Shown: piece after piece, positions 44,384 through 56,550 of the stretch
Layout: every line of letters begins with the position of its first letter
Numbering within the stretch: position 1 is the stretch's first letter
DNA from: Papaver somniferum
Taxonomy: Eukaryota; Streptophyta; Magnoliopsida; Ranunculales; Papaveraceae
Direction of reading: 5' to 3'
Assembly: GCF_003573695.1 (NCBI RefSeq)
Contig: NC_039363.1
Span: 126,587,302 to 126,651,301 of the forward strand
DNA: 64,000 nt
Made by a program: the position numbers and the translations under genes
The notes under the pieces: model-generated
Databases searched by the model: none
Seen by the model: only the letters and a program-made list of their open reading frames with translations
Told to the model about the DNA's origin: nothing

Positions 44384-44743
44384 TTGTTACGCTCAGACCC
44401 CCTTCAAATTGGTCATTATATCGAGAGGTTTATTGCTGAAGACATGGCTAAGCATGACCGACAGTATGCTGGATACTCCCCTCTGCACGAGTGTCCATAT
44501 GTGCCACAGCCATGGAATCAACAGAAGATATTCAAGGAGCGAACTACTAAACCGAACAAATTCGAGGAAGGAGATTTGGTTCTCAAGGCAGCTAAACGTG
44601 ATCTCTATTCTGCAAGGAGATCCAATTGGGAAGGACCATTTATGATTGCTAAATCCATAACCGGAGGATACTACAAATTGATCAACACAGATGGCAGAAC
44701 CCTTCCAGTAATTCACGAGAAATGGCTTAAGGCATTTGTCTGA
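44384..44743 (+). pseudogene. Integrase C-terminus of element F
   Basis: The end of the 119-residue frame has K-F-E-E-G-D-L-V-L-K-A near residue 66, N-W-E-G-P-F-M-I near 88 and E-K-W-L-K-A-F-V at the end. These are the C-terminal DNA-binding segments of Tat integrases. The first part of the frame has no integrase core residues. The stop at 44743 lies 292 bp from the convergent end of aORF2. Confidence 0.8.
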
Positions 44744-45034
44744 AATTATTGGGGGTTTAAGGTACTGGACGTTTGAGCTTTCATGACGTCTGGATTTTGC
44801 ATTTAGGATTTTCTTTCATTGTATTTCAATTCCTCCAAAACGTTTGCAATACTTGCAATCAGTATTTGAATTCAACAATTTATCAAAATTCAGTTCATTT
44901 TACTTAAAAGAAAATCTCTATTAAATAAAAAATAAAATCCTCAATCATCTACCAATTCAAGCCAATATCAAAACCCAAATAAAAACCTCACATCTCTCAG
45001 AAGTTCAGAAGTTCAAGAGATTATGAAAAGGAAA

Positions 45035-46760
45035 TCAAATAAAATCAGCAAAGAAAGATTTTCGCTCCTCTGCATCCTTCAAGACTTGCAAGGCCGCCTT
45101 CTCCCTGTTCAGCTCTTCAATCATCCTAGCAATCTTATCTTCTTTCTCCATCACATCATCGTTGGGGAATGGTATGTTGTTCTCACATGAGTCCTTGATA
45201 GCATTTATTTTCTTACTAAGCCACTTTACATTGAAGCCAAGTCTTTCGGAATTCTCCAAGTTGAACTCCCAATCAAAGAGTAAATCCGGAGTCACAGTAT
45301 TTCTGGCCCTAGTGCATATATCACTTATAACACGCAAGATAACATTTACTTGCATGGTTAAGGCGTAAGCACATCCAGGATTCCTATCAACAATTATGTG
45401 GCCGAACTTCTTCCATATTTTCTCGTACAAGCCCGCATATCCAGTGGGAACACTGAACCCACCAAATAGTTCATGATACGAGAGTGATGCATCAAATGGA
45501 GTATCAAAATCAACTCCTTCATTTGGATATTCATGCACCACTATACGGTTATCAATTACTGGAGCAACTTCTACAATCGTGGCAACAGTTTCTTCAGTCT
45601 CCTCTACTGGTGGCTCGGTTTCTTCTGCAACAACAATCGAGGTTTCCATAACTTCAGTGACAACCTTCTCATGGCCTTGAAGTGCAGGGATGGTTGTCTC
45701 TTCATAAATAACTCCAGAGCAGCTTGAGTTATCCTTATTGGTTTCAATGTCCTCAACTTCGGTATTTGGCACCTAATGCGAAGATTACATGAGGTTAGAG
45801 CAATCTAAACATGAAACCAAATGAGATCATAAAATACCGTATACAAGAAGTCCGACATCATCAAGGTTCATCATTATACACTCAAGGTACGAGCAAATAT
45901 CATGAAAGACATGAAAATACGTTTTGCGGCAAGCTCGTCTGAAGAGACTGTACTCTGCCCTGTACTAAATGACGAACTGGGAGAAATCCACAAGGAATCT
46001 GAGGATTAATTATATACCATTATCTTCTTATGGTTGTCCTCTATCACATGTCAAAATTTCATAACAAACCGATGAATGAGCAAGTAGATGTGGTCAAAAC
46101 ATTAGACAACGTACAGTCTGAAAAAGTTCTGAAAGTCTCCTGAAAGTTTACTGTTTCGCCTTTTTCAGGCCCTGAACATGCTCAAAATTTAAAAGGATTC
46201 GTTAAGAAAGCTAGGAAATTCTCCGGGCTTAAAGATACATATGCATATCATGAAAATCCGATTTCAGATGAAGGTTTTATGGTGTTTTTGCTAAAAAGAT
46301 GGGTTCTGAATTTTCTGACGACGAATTTCGACAAAGTTTTTCGTATATGTACATGGATTCTTATTCATTCATTCACAAATCATAAATTTCATACTTCTAT
46401 GAAGAAGTTACAAGATATGTACTTACTTGGGAAGTCTTCGAAGTGTTCAAGGAATTGAGATTTCCCGTGTCAGCATCAAGAGTATCATTGCTTCCATTCG
46501 GTTCAGAACCCTGGGAATTTTCTTTATCTCCATCCTTCGAAGGTGAATGAGCATCAACACTCTCCACCTCCACGGAGACATCCTCCTGGACATATATTCA
46601 AACAATTAGTAATTTATCTACAAAGCATCATACTTGGTTATGTGAAGAAGTACTCACGTCATTCTCTTCTTCAACACTCAAGTCAGAAGCCGTCTGCCCA
46701 GCGGAAAGGAATTGAAGACCATCAATATTTGATGGAGCAAAGTTATGTAACCGAATAAAG
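45035..46760 (-). CDS. aORF2 of element F: spliced antisense ORF
   Basis: On the minus strand three exons join with consensus splice sites: one ending at 46658 (donor GTGAGT), 46585-46427 (donor GTAAGT), and 45775 to 45035. The first two encode Ser/Asp/Glu-rich sequence. The third, open over 245 residues, has a Glu/Thr/Val-rich stretch, then H-E-Y-P-N-E-G, G-G-F-S-V-P, Y-E-K-I-W-K-K-F-G-H-I and G-F-N-V-K-W-L, and a charged helical end. The last exon is fully open, unlike the copy in D. The true start codon is not resolved. No known domain is recognised; the arrangement matches the antisense ORFs described for Retand-like Tat elements. Confidence 0.65.
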
Positions 46761-47145
46761 AATGTTGGTTTACGATCCTAATAATACGGATAAGAAAAGG
46801 TCACGGCGAAAAAGTATTGACAACTCACCAAGGAAACAACTGGGGACTGACCAAAGCTAGGAAGGGTCAGAAAGTCACACGGCTCTGTGTGTTACATGTC
46901 CCCTGTGACGTGTCTAGATATTTTCACAGATAGAAACCGTAAGCAAGCAAAGGGAGATCACAATGGGTTCGGCGTATGAAGATTGGCTCATTTTATTTGA
47001 TTCAATCAAGAAGAACCAACATTAATAAAAGGATCTCTCGTTCGAAAGGAAAAATCTTAATACTTAAGTGAAGTTGTTCAAATAAGATGTATACTACGAA
47101 GGCTAAAAAATATTCAAATGTTTAAAAAAAGGATTAGGAGTAAAG

Positions 47146-47641
47146 CTACTCGTCAGATTCGTCAACACTGTCCTTCTCGGAATCCTTCTCTTCGTCGGAA
47201 TCACCATTAGGACCATTGATGAAATATGGATGGGTATAATGATCATCCGAGTCCGAGTCTTCTTCTGCTTCAGCTTCAATTTGTTTCGTAGTCTTTTGGA
47301 ACTCTCTGGTATGCCGGACAGGCTTGATCTTGCGCTCTGGTAACACCCACGTAGTTTCCTCTTCGGAAGCGTCAGCATCAGAGTCAGAAGGTACCCCATC
47401 GACGAAGTTTGCGCCGGATTCGTTCCTTTCTACGCTGACGATTCTCTGCCTCATCATCCTCGGCTTTTCTCTTCATAAGCTCAATATAAGTGACTCTCTG
47501 ATCATTAAGGGGTACGCTAGGCTTTGCCCCCTCGTCATGAGTTGTCTTAGCTTTCATTTTGGCGGAAGAAGCTCTGGAATCCTCGTCAGAAGAGCTGGAG
47601 GAATAGCTATAATCATAATTGTTGCTGCTGGAAGTTGACAT
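47146..47641 (-). pseudogene. aORF1 of element F, frameshifted
   Basis: Starts at ATG 47641 (M-S-T-S-S-S-N, like M-V-T-S-S-S-N in D). It runs through Y-S-S-S-S-S-D-E-D-S and R-V-T-Y-I-E-L-M-K-R-K-A-E-D. A shift near 47400-47450 moves the reading to the frame ending at 47146, with K-I-K-P-V-R-H-T-R-E, Y-F-I-N-G-P and an acidic tail ending D-E-S-D-E. Apart from the frameshift it is collinear with aORF1 of D. Confidence 0.7.
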
Positions 47642-47792
47642 TTTCTGGAACCAGGAGCATAAAATTATCGACATGCTTGTAAATCCATCTACAAAAATGG
47701 TAATTCTTAACTCTTATCTCTTTAAAATTCCACTAACAATAGTGATTGTGTCGCAAGAGTTAACACTCCAAAATTAGTTCGTTCCTTGAAAC

Positions 47793-48434
47793 CTACAATA
47801 ACGAACGAAGCTTTATTAATTTTCGAAACTGATTTTTCATAAAATCATAGGCACAATTTTCATAGTATAAACATCCACGAGCTATGAAATTTACGCCAAG
47901 ACAATATTTCATCATAAATTAATTGTCTAAATTCGAGGGTTAGTTTTGAGTTTACGAAACAATGAAAACCGTGATTAACTCACGTAAAAAAAAAAAATTC
48001 TTTTGACGTGAGCTCAGGCTCATGTGAGTTTATCAAAACGAAAATATCCTTGTGCATCCCCACGGTTTCACATATATAAATAAAAAAAAAATTATTTTCC
48101 TTCTTACGAGCATTTTTCTTTAAAACGAAGGTTTATTTTAGTTTTGTGAAAGCTCACATCTTTTAGGATAAACTTTTGGTTTTCATGAAAGCTCATAAAC
48201 AAAATTTTACTACTGGACACATGTCTATTTCAAAAGAAAAATCTCCCTCAAGTTAGGGATTATTGCTAGTCTCTTGAACTAATGATCGAACGAACATACG
48301 TTTAGCAAATAAAGGTTTTTCTACAAAACTCACGCTAATATATGCACATGTATAGAATTTCAATGTGATGAAAACAAGAACAACTCATGGAATCGGAAAA
48401 CAAAAGCAAAAAAATAGATAAATTGGCCGTGTAC
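47793..48434 (-). other. Leader intron of the antisense transcript, element F
   Basis: Minus-strand donor GGCGCCGACCAG|GTAC and acceptor TTATTGTAG|GTTTCAAGG. Both correspond in position and context to those of D and G. Confidence 0.6.
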
Positions 48435-48600
48435 CTGGTCGGCGCCGACCGGAATTTGGTCGGACGGTGTTAGCTCCGGTCGGACGGCGGCGTCGCTCCG
48501 GCGAAATTTTTTTCTTCTCCTGCTGCTGACGTGAGAGAGATGGTGAATTGATGAAGGTGGTGGTTGGCCAAGGCGAGAGAAAAAAAAAAGGATTAATTCC

Positions 48601-48608
48601 CTTTTATA
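48601..48608 (-). promoter_or_regulatory. TATA box of the antisense module, element F
   Basis: TATAAAAGGGAATTAATCC on the minus strand, the same over 19 bases as the box in D. Confidence 0.65.
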
Positions 48609-48876
48609 CCAAATTTTATTTCCTAAGGATTTCCTTATCGGGCCCGACCCGTGAATCCTAAAACGACCAAGGACCCGTCATCAAATCAGCGGTTCTACAC
48701 TAATTTGTGTTCACCAGATGACGCCCTATCATTGCACTGGGGTTTTCTCTGAAACCATGGTTTGCTCATTCGGTCGAAATCAGGTAACGTCTTATCTTTT
48801 GACTAAGTTCAATTACTTATTTTTGTCTGTACCTGGAAAATCACCATTCAATGTCAACTGAGGAACATGACTATTC

Positions 48877-48897
48877 CTCACTAAGAAGGGGACTTAA
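48877..48897 (+). promoter_or_regulatory. Polypurine tract of element F
   Basis: CTAAGAAGGGGACTTAA directly before the 3' LTR. Confidence 0.85.
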
Positions 48898-51800
48898 TGT
48901 AGATGGTGGATTTTCGACAAGGGCAAAATCATAAAACCATAATTATACATACTCCGGATCCGGCAATCAGATGAGTATTGAGACTCATGTCTCTCAATAA
49001 AGCGTGAAAGCTCATGCCATAAAATCTCTGACTGAGAAGGATTTTTCTCAGAGTATATGTAGATGTGTAGTCTCTCAGCTGAAGCCACGGCACATCTCAT
49101 GAATACTGAGCAATTTCAATAATTATTTCTATATATAATTGAAAGATTGGACGGCTCCTAGACAACGTGCCTGCTAGTATAGAGCAACAACGTCTTCAAG
49201 ATGCAACCAGGTTTTCCCTGACTATATAGGAGAAATATGACACTCCAGCAAGTTCATATTGCTCAACTCTCAGATAATTAATGCTCCTAGATAGGAATCC
49301 CTGCTAGTATAGATCCATCAATTAATTATCTCTAATCGTAGCCGAATATTCAACTATATTCTACGATTCTCCGAATGTTTCGTTACTTCAATTTATGGTT
49401 TTCCCAGCAGAATTCTATGGGTTAGTAATAAACATTCAACGTGCAGGCATCTGAGCATCGAATAAGCCCTGACTAAAATGGTGCAAGTGTACTTAGCAAT
49501 AATGCACAGACCAGCATTTGAATGCGCAAACGAGCATTTCAAAAATACGAATGAACGATGAACTTATGCAAAATAGGAAGCAAAAATAATAAAAAAATAT
49601 TAGCAAAGGCGCCATGGGACTGGGTTCACCAGCCGGCCGGTCATGCCGTGACCAGTCCCACGCCCAATTTTATATTTTTATCATATTTTATTATTTTTCG
49701 CTGACTCATGAAAATTCTCTCATTCGAGCAAATCTCCTTCGTTTCAAGGAAATTCTCTAATCTCATGATATTTATTTATGTCAAAGAAAATAATAAAATT
49801 AGGGAAAGGTGTCACGGGACCGAGCACCAGCCGGCTGGCCATGCCCTAGCCGTGGCCGGTCCCATACCTCACGGTTCCCCATTATTTTATTATTTTCCTC
49901 AATCCATGAAAATTCTCTGATTTCATGAATTTTCCCTAAAACCATGAAAATTCCCTGATTTCATGAATTTTCCCTAAACCCATGAAAAATATTATAAAAT
50001 TAAGAAAACTCGTGGGACTGGGCCCTAGCCGACGATGCCCTATCCGGTCCCACACGCCTTTTATTTTATTATTATTATTTGTTTTGTTTTCCTCATTCCA
50101 TGAAAACTCCCTGATTTCAACAAAATACTTTGGTTTCAACAAATCTCTTTGATTTCATGAAAATTCCCTAAAATCATGAAAATTACATAAAATTAGGAAG
50201 AGTGCCCTGGGACCGTGCCCGTTGGCTGGCCTACCATGCCTTGGTCATTGCCGGTCCCACACTCCATCATTCCCTATTTTATTATTATTTTATTTCCCTC
50301 ATCTCATGGAAGTTCCCTAATTTCATAAAACTCTCCAGTTTCATGGAATTTCCTAAATTCAGAGAAAATACATAAAATTACATAAAACTGGAAAAAGTGT
50401 GTGGGACCGTGCTTGTCAGCCGTCCGACCATGCCCTAGCCGTGGTCGGTCCCACACCTTGCAATTCCCTGTTTTATCTATTATTTTTCATCATCTCATGT
50501 ATTTTTCCTAGTTTCAGCAAAATCCTGAATCCTGCATATTTTCTCAAAATGTTGTTCAAACGCGCACCAGAAAATATCGAAACTCTCAGGAGTGAGACAC
50601 GAACACCATGGTGACACGGGAACATCCCATTGACTGACCAAGGGTGACCCTAAGGCTTGAAAATGGCCGGTCCCACGTGTTTTAATTATTTTAACCTAAT
50701 TTGCTCAATTGCCCGTATTAGGTCCAAACTCTTTTCAAACAGTCAAGGGTTCGCTCAAACGACCGTCAATTGGTCCCATGACCATCAAGTGTCGGTCCCA
50801 TGACCTTTTGGTCGGTCCCTCATCTTTTCACAGTTAGGTTTTATTATTTGTCGCTCACACGAGCATTATTTTAATAAATGATTAAACCAACATTTAATCA
50901 TTCTTTCACCAACCGGTCTTCAAGAGACTTTGGTATTTTTCTCATTCGAGCAACTGGGCGTTACATGGTCGACTCATCGTCCCCTGTAGCCGGTCCCTGC
51001 GGTCCCTGCTTCGATGATTTTCAATAAATCGTTAATTCATTAAAATTAGGGTTTTGAATCCAAAGCTCTGCAAAAATATAATTTTGAGCAGATTCAAAGG
51101 CTGATAATTTTATGTTGATCCTACGATCAACACTTTTTTTTATTATACTCGACCCAGCAGTCAGTATCTTAAATTAATATTTTATTTGGTCCTGCTACCA
51201 ACAGTTCATCGGCCAATATTTGCTCAGACTAGCAATATTTGCTCAAACCGGCAATATTTGCTCGAACTAGCAATATTTGTCCAGATTAAAGATATTGGTT
51301 CAACCATCAATATTCATCAATTCAGCAACACAGTTTGCTCGTCTTAAATTATCAGCATTTATTCAATGATGCCTCGTCTCAGCAGACATGCGTTTAATTC
51401 ATGAGTCTTTGAACATTTATAAATTATATTCAACTCAGCAATACAAGGACTCATCGTCCCATAAAGTCAGCAACTGACTCCACAATCATGAGACATCAAT
51501 CGTGTCACATGGGGGGATATTAACTAGGGTTTCGGTTTTGCGGTCTACGGCACGTGTGTTCATACACACGATGAGAATGTGAGCAAGTCGTGCAATCAGT
51601 TGGAAGAGTCAGCAAAGTAGTGGGTGGAAAATTAACCAAGTCTCTGCACGATGAGAAACTGGTTTTGACATGATTTCCCACTTCCCCACTCTCTGATTCC
51701 AGCAACTGTCACACTTCATGGGATCATGGTTTCAACTCCGATATTATAAGATGTCTCTGAATCCTGATTGAAAGGACAAGATTTGAATACTCGAATATTC

Positions 51801-52201
51801 GTCAAAAACAAGGAATTTCTCGGCAAGTTCATACAAACAATCTTTCGTGTACACGAACTCATCATCTGAGAAATCACTCTCAATCGAGTAAAATTCAATC
51901 ATTCAGAGCATTCTTACGCTGAATTCACAACACACCTACAATCTCAAATCACCATTGATCCCACACATTTCTCAGCTTCCCTCCTACAGATCAACCCATC
52001 CTCTCTTGTGCCGAATTGATTCTGGAACAACCATTTTTCTTGGTTTAGGCCGGGGTCTTACAGATTGATCACTCGAACTTAAAGCACTCCCATCTTGCAG
52101 TGCATCTGTGTGAAGTTCAATATTTCGCTCGGTTCAAGGAATCTCCACACGGACGTCTCCTCAATTCCGCAGAAACCAGCAAATCTTTTTTCCCATATAC
52201 A
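48898..52201 (+). repeat. 3' LTR of element F (3304 bp)
   Basis: Near-identical to 38698-41997, with scattered substitutions and small indels. Five GC-rich subrepeats lie between 49600 and 50460. It ends CCCATATACA. Confidence 0.93.
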
Positions 52202-52249
52202 GTGGGTCAGTGCCCGTTCCCTTCTTCTCCTGAGTGATCACCGTTTTTC

Positions 52250-52960
52250 TTACGCATAGTACTTCTGTAGGTACATTGCATTCCAAGGATGTTGTAGTAT
52301 TTTACCCTTCGTGGTCCTTAGAGTAAGACCTTTTTTACGCTACGTCGTGTATGATGTAAGGTTCGTCCCACGTGGGATCCAGTTTTCCCCATTCTTTGTT
52401 CCTTTGATATGGTGGGATTTGGCATAGTACGTAGCCTTCGCTGGTAATTCCCCATCTTCTTCGAGATCATCCAGCTCTTCTAACATCAAACCTGTTATTA
52501 GGTTCTTCTCCCATGCTTCTGTCTTTGTTGTAGGAAGTATTATCTTCGTTGGGATGATTGCTTCAGCTCCGTAGGTTAGTAAGAACGGAGTTTCCCCGGT
52601 GGCTGACCTTCTTGTAGTTCGATAAGCCCACAAGACATTGTGCAGTTGCTCGCACCATATTTTTTTTTGTATGCTCCATGTTTCTTCTTTAAGTTCATTG
52701 CTATGGATTTGTTGGTCGCCTCCGCTTGTCCGTCGCTCTTGGGATATATAAGAGTAGATTTTTTCTTCTGAATATTGAAAGTGTCGAACAACATATCAAT
52801 GTTTTTTCCTTGCAGCTGCTTGCCATTGTCCGAGACTATTGCCACTGGTATTCCGAACCTGCATATAATTTCCTTAAACAAGAATTTGAAGACATCTGTG
52901 TCTTTAATCCTTTATAAAGGCTTTTCCTCCACCCATTTGGTAAAGTAGTCCGTAGCCACG
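52250..52960 (-). pseudogene. Integrase of element C, C-terminal half
   Basis: Minus-strand frames show C-R-F-G-I-P and V-S-D-N-G-K-Q near 52860-52820 (second catalytic Asp). The Q-A-E-A-T-N-K-S segment with the Glu is near 52710, in the same frame. W-A-Y-R-T-T-R-R-S-A-T-G-E-T-P-F and Y-G-A-E-A near 52630-52560 follow in another frame. The end near 52255 reads W-N-A-M-Y-L-Q-K-Y-Y, the typical Tat pol terminus. Frameshifts separate these parts. The N-terminal zinc site and first Asp are not found intact. F is inserted about 50 bp beyond the end. Confidence 0.82.
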
Positions 52961-53031
52961 ACAAGATATCTCCTTTTAGCTGTTCCTTGTATTAGTGGTC
53001 CGACAATATCAACCCCCCATTTGACGAATGG

Positions 53032-53631
53032 TCAAGGACTGATAACTGAGTTAAGCTCTGCTGTACTGAGTGTTTTACCGTTATGATGGATGGGTTTTTG
53101 TCCTTGCCCTTGATCTTGTACCAATTCTGTATTTGCAGAATGGCTTGTTGCTGCTAAGTACAAAGTGAGTGTTTCACCTGTTTCCGGCTTCTGTGGAATA
53201 GTTACTGAAGCTGGGTGTTCTTTGATTTTCTTACTTATCCATGGTTTAAATATTTGGTAAACCAATCGCTGGTATGTTTCCCCCGCGTTCTTTAGTCCAA
53301 GAGGCATCCTTGTATAACAATACAAGCCTCGTGGGGTAAAGAACGCAATATGCTCCTGGACTTTTTCTGCAAGGGTGATTTGGTTGTAACCTGAGTAACC
53401 ATCCATAAAGGATAGTCTCCGGTGTCCTTTAGTTGCGTTGACCAGTTGGTCAACACTAGGTAACGGGTGATTATCTTTCGGCATAAATTCTGATTTGAGC
53501 CGACAGTGGTATGAAACCAGACTCGAGTCAATCCTTGGCATGTCCTCCATTGACCATGAGAAGACATCTATGCATCCGCTTAATAAACTTTGTAGATGTG
53601 TTTCCTCTGCGCCTTCTAGTAATGTATCCAC
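53032..53631 (-). pseudogene. RT and RNase H of element C with internal deletions
   Basis: A 199-residue open frame combines pieces that are normally far apart. D-V-F-S-W-S-M-E-D-M-P-R-I precedes RT. Then F-M-D-G-Y-S-G-Y-N-Q-I (catalytic Asp) and M-P-L-G-L-K-N-A-G-E-T-Y-Q-R-L appear, but the entry motifs are missing. After K-P-W-I the Y-x-D-D box is absent and the frame continues in sequence that I read as RNase H. The two deletions keep the frame open, so it could be mistaken for an intact gene. Confidence 0.82.
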
Positions 53632-54207
53632 GTTAATTAGCTTTGGTTCTGCCTCTGTTTCAATGTTGATTTTCTTGGTTGGTTCTATTGGTGACAGATT
53701 TTTCTTCTGAGGTCGTTGAGGAATGCTTTTCTGTAATTGTCATTTGGCAGAGACGTTTTCCCCCACGGTTGCATATGTACTGGTTTTTGGTACTGAGGAT
53801 GCTTCGGGAACTAAGAAGGCTCCGTCAGTTATCTCCTTGTTGTTTGCTTTTCGTCTTTTCCTTCCGTTTTGTTGTTTGCCCTCCGTAATAGAAGGTAATC
53901 ATGTTGATGTATTTGCCGTCTTGAGGTAGCTCTACCCTTTTTTTCGGGGCTATCTCAGTGTCAGCGGGTTGGATCTGCACATACTCCGTGAATTTTACTT
54001 CGTCAATGAATCTTTGAATTGTGTTCCTTAGGTGGTAACATGCGTCCGTTGTATGCCCGTAGTACCGGTGGTACTAACAATACTCCTTAGCATTCTCCGT
54101 TTTGTTGGGTTGTTTTCCCCTAGTGTTAGGATAAGGGAACCCTGGTTTTGCTCATTCCTTGATTAAGATGTGAGAGAACGTAGTGTTCAACTTTGTGTAG
54201 ATCTTAT
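53632..54207 (-). pseudogene. Gag C-terminus and protease zone of element C, degraded
   Basis: Around 54030 the minus strand reads C-Y-H-L-R-N-T-I-Q-R-F-I-D-E, which matches the Cys-containing segment that follows capsid in Tat gag. Between there and RT there is no clear D-T-G protease motif. Several stops are present. Confidence 0.55.
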
Positions 54208-55071
54208 CTACGTATTCTTCTCTTCCTTTACCCTGCCTTTGTCATCTCCGTATTTTGATCGTTTGTCCCGGGAGCTGGTTCTTTCCTCAGCTTCACTTTG
54301 CCTCTTGGTTATCTCCGGAATTGGTTCCAGATGATTCGTGCGCTGCGCAGTTGCTTTTGACTGTGCCTTGGGGTTGTCCTTCTGTATTTCTTCAAGCCTG
54401 ATGTAGCGGTGTTGGACGACCCGAAGCTCCCCTTCGGAATTCATAGCTTTGTTGTGAAGTTGTACGAAAATAGTTGAGGTTCTATCAAGCCCATACTTAT
54501 AGAGATGGCTCCGTTCTCTCCCTTCCTCAAAGGTGGGTGAGTTTGGGAACCTTCAATTTGTACCTCCAACATATATTTCAGGTTCTGGTTCTCCTGAGCC
54601 ATTGCGTGCATTGCGTCCTCATTCTCCTTATTTCGTAACTCCAAAGCTGCTACCTTTGCCGCTATTTGTTCTTCTTCGTGATTTCCGCCATCCTGAGGAG
54701 TGTTGTCGTCCGGCTCCTCAGAATCGTTCATGCCATTTTCTATTATTGGAGCGTCAGGATCCGGCTGTATTGGAGTTAGGTTTCCCAATCCTCGTCCCGT
54801 GGGGGCTGGGGTTCTCGGTAACCCTTTGTCGGCGCATGTGCTTCGTGATTTTGCGTTGTTCTGGTAACGACATGTCGTAAAGTGGTCGCGCTCCTGATGT
54901 TTGCCTCATCCCCTCAGTAGGGGTAGGTGGTTTTGTAGCAGCCGTTTTTCTTGCTATCTCACTCTGTCCATCCTCTGCTTCGTTCCTTTGGTTTGTTCTG
55001 GATGGGTTCTGAGATCTACCTCTTGTGACAGCAGGCCGGGAGTTTGTTGGTAAGTCATTTGGTTTCTGCAT
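54208..55071 (-). pseudogene. Gag N-terminal part of element C
   Basis: Three minus-strand frames (55071-54754, 54788-54441 and 54444-54208) are joined by shifts. The product is hydrophilic, rich in Glu, Asn, Gln, Arg and Pro. A helical A-A-K-V-A-A-L-E-L-R-N-K-E-N segment near 54650 is typical of the N-terminal gag of Tat elements. The capsid core is mostly missing or scrambled. The ATG at 55071 is the likely gag start. A leader of about 560 bp separates it from the primer site. Confidence 0.65.
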
Positions 55072-55629
55072 AGCTTTGGATCTTTGTTACCCTGCGGACA
55101 CAGAAAAGACCAAAATCTTTTGCTACTCGGGTGACACAAAACACGACTAAGCAGGTTTTTCGGAAAAGTACTTGATTGATGACAGAAAAGATGGGTATTT
55201 AATGTTTTATGACAGCCTTGTAAAAAACAACCTTAAATCTTGGAAATGATTGAAAATGGTGTCAAATCATAAAAAAGGAAGGCGTATTAAATGCCTTGAA
55301 AGACGTTATTTCCCCTTACGTGCTCACTAAGAGTCCCTAGGATGTGCAGGTGCTCAAGTCTAAAAGGGATTGCGTTAAGAAACGCTATCTTAGTACAAAA
55401 CAAAGACTTTGGCGTTTTGTGAAAGAAAAAATTTTGGTAAGAAAATGCAGATCTGAAAGTTGCAAGTCTTTAGAGGCTATGAACTCGAAAAAACTTATAT
55501 AACTTTTTGGATGAACAATTCACTAATAAGTGATACCCACCCTTTTTAGACTCAGATCTCTTCGTTGAAGAAGATGTGATATGTCTAAAAACAAAAGGAT
55601 CGAAAGAACTCGAGTTGTTGAGCAAAAAA
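55072..55629 (-). other. Leader between primer site and gag of element C
   Basis: AT-rich, without open frames of note. Confidence 0.55.
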
Positions 55630-55647
55630 CCTTCTAACGCCAAACCG
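55630..55647 (-). promoter_or_regulatory. Primer binding site of element C
   Basis: In element sense TTTGGCGTTAGAAGG follows the LTR end by about three bases. TGGCG starts are usual in Tat elements. It differs from the sites of D and F, which supports a different family. Confidence 0.5.
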
Positions 55648-56550
55648 TGACTATTAATTTTCCCATAGTCTACGTAATGTATTCAGCTCAAAGGATCGAA
55701 TATTATGCAATATGGATAGCTCTGTTGAACTGACGATGCTTAGTGAATAAATGATAAAAGTATCAAAGTAATAACAAAGACTAGCAAATAAAGCAAATAA
55801 AACTAAGTTATCATTTGACACAAGAAATTACGTGGTTCGACTTTGTAGTCTACATCCACGGGATAATGAGTAATTATTTGTATTAAGTTTAGGTGGTTAC
55901 AAGAGATCTTAAATGCTTCCCAAAGTAATAGAGAGAACTCAAGTTGTTATAGCTACTTAAGTTCTAAACATTAAAAAGGTATAAGCTTAAGACTAGATCT
56001 TCTCTTCTAAGAATTGAGTTCCTTATTTTGTTGGTGAAGCTTGGTATTTATAGCCCCATCATCTCCGGGTATATCTTCATTGTCTGTGGATCCATCATTT
56101 CTAGATACTCCTTCCGTACAAATGGTTCCTTCGTCCACCGCGTGTATCCTCCAGTTAATCTTTGACACCTCAGCTGACCCACGTTCCTTCGGGAACTTCC
56201 CAACCTTAGTACATGTTGTACCTTCGTCCACCGCTGTCCTTATCCAATCCTGTTCTGCCATATTCTCTCTTTCCACGTGGTTAGTTTATGCGTGTAGATA
56301 AGATATTAGAGCATTTAATGCTGATTAGATATGTCATCTACCTTTGTCCCCTCGGTAGCTGCCTCCCCCTATGTTTAGGTTTTACTTTATCCATCTTGAC
56401 CATTGAAGAGCTTCACCTTGGGCGAAGATAAAGTAGATCTACGAAGGTATCTGCTATTGCTTAGATATTTTTGTACAACGAGGGATATACTGTTATCTCG
56501 TGTGTGACCGCCATGATTGTGACACGTGCTCCGAAGAATATTGATATTCA
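55648..56550 (-). repeat. 5' LTR of element C (903 bp)
   Basis: In element sense it begins TGAATATC at 56550 and ends AGTCA at 55648. TATA box TATAAATA on the minus strand at 56045-56052. Bases 55929-56550 are shared with the truncated 3' LTR; 55648-55928 are only here. The inner end is inferred from TG...CA and from the adjacent primer site. Confidence 0.8.

Larger units (their letters stand above)
38698..52201 (+). mobile_element. Element F: internally deleted Tat-lineage retrotransposon nested in element C
   Basis: Two LTRs of about 3300 bp (38698-41997 and 48898-52201) with TGTAGATGG starts are flanked by a perfect GTGGG duplication (38693-38697 and 52202-52206). Gag, a protease remnant and the integrase C-terminus lie on the + strand; RT, both RNase H domains and the integrase core are absent. 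The antisense module lies on the minus strand near the 3' LTR. LTR and antisense-module homology to D shows they belong to the same or sister families. Gag carries stops, so F was either non-autonomous from the start or has decayed. Confidence 0.95.
14809..56550 (-). mobile_element. Element C: outer Tat-lineage retrotransposon, split by nested insertions D and F
   Basis: The same LTR sequence occurs at 14809-15431 and 55929-56550. Between them, once D (19318-37452) and F (38698-52201) are set aside, one minus-strand element remains. It has a 5' LTR, primer site, gag, pol ending near 52250, an antisense ORF, a purine-rich tract and a 3' LTR. The residual length is about 10 kb. The lineage follows from Tat-type RT motifs and from the antisense ORF between pol and the 3' LTR. 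The 3' LTR lacks its outer 281 bp, so the left end is a deletion or rearrangement break and no target duplication can be read. Confidence 0.85.

Noticed and set aside
46543..46758. 71-residue + strand ORF
   Set aside because: Antisense to the predicted exons of aORF2 in F.
53032..53631. Intact RT gene in element C
   Set aside because: The frame is open only because two deletions are in register; entry motifs and the Y-x-D-D box are missing.
54533..54880. 115-residue + strand ORF
   Set aside because: Opposite to gag frames of C, with no motif.
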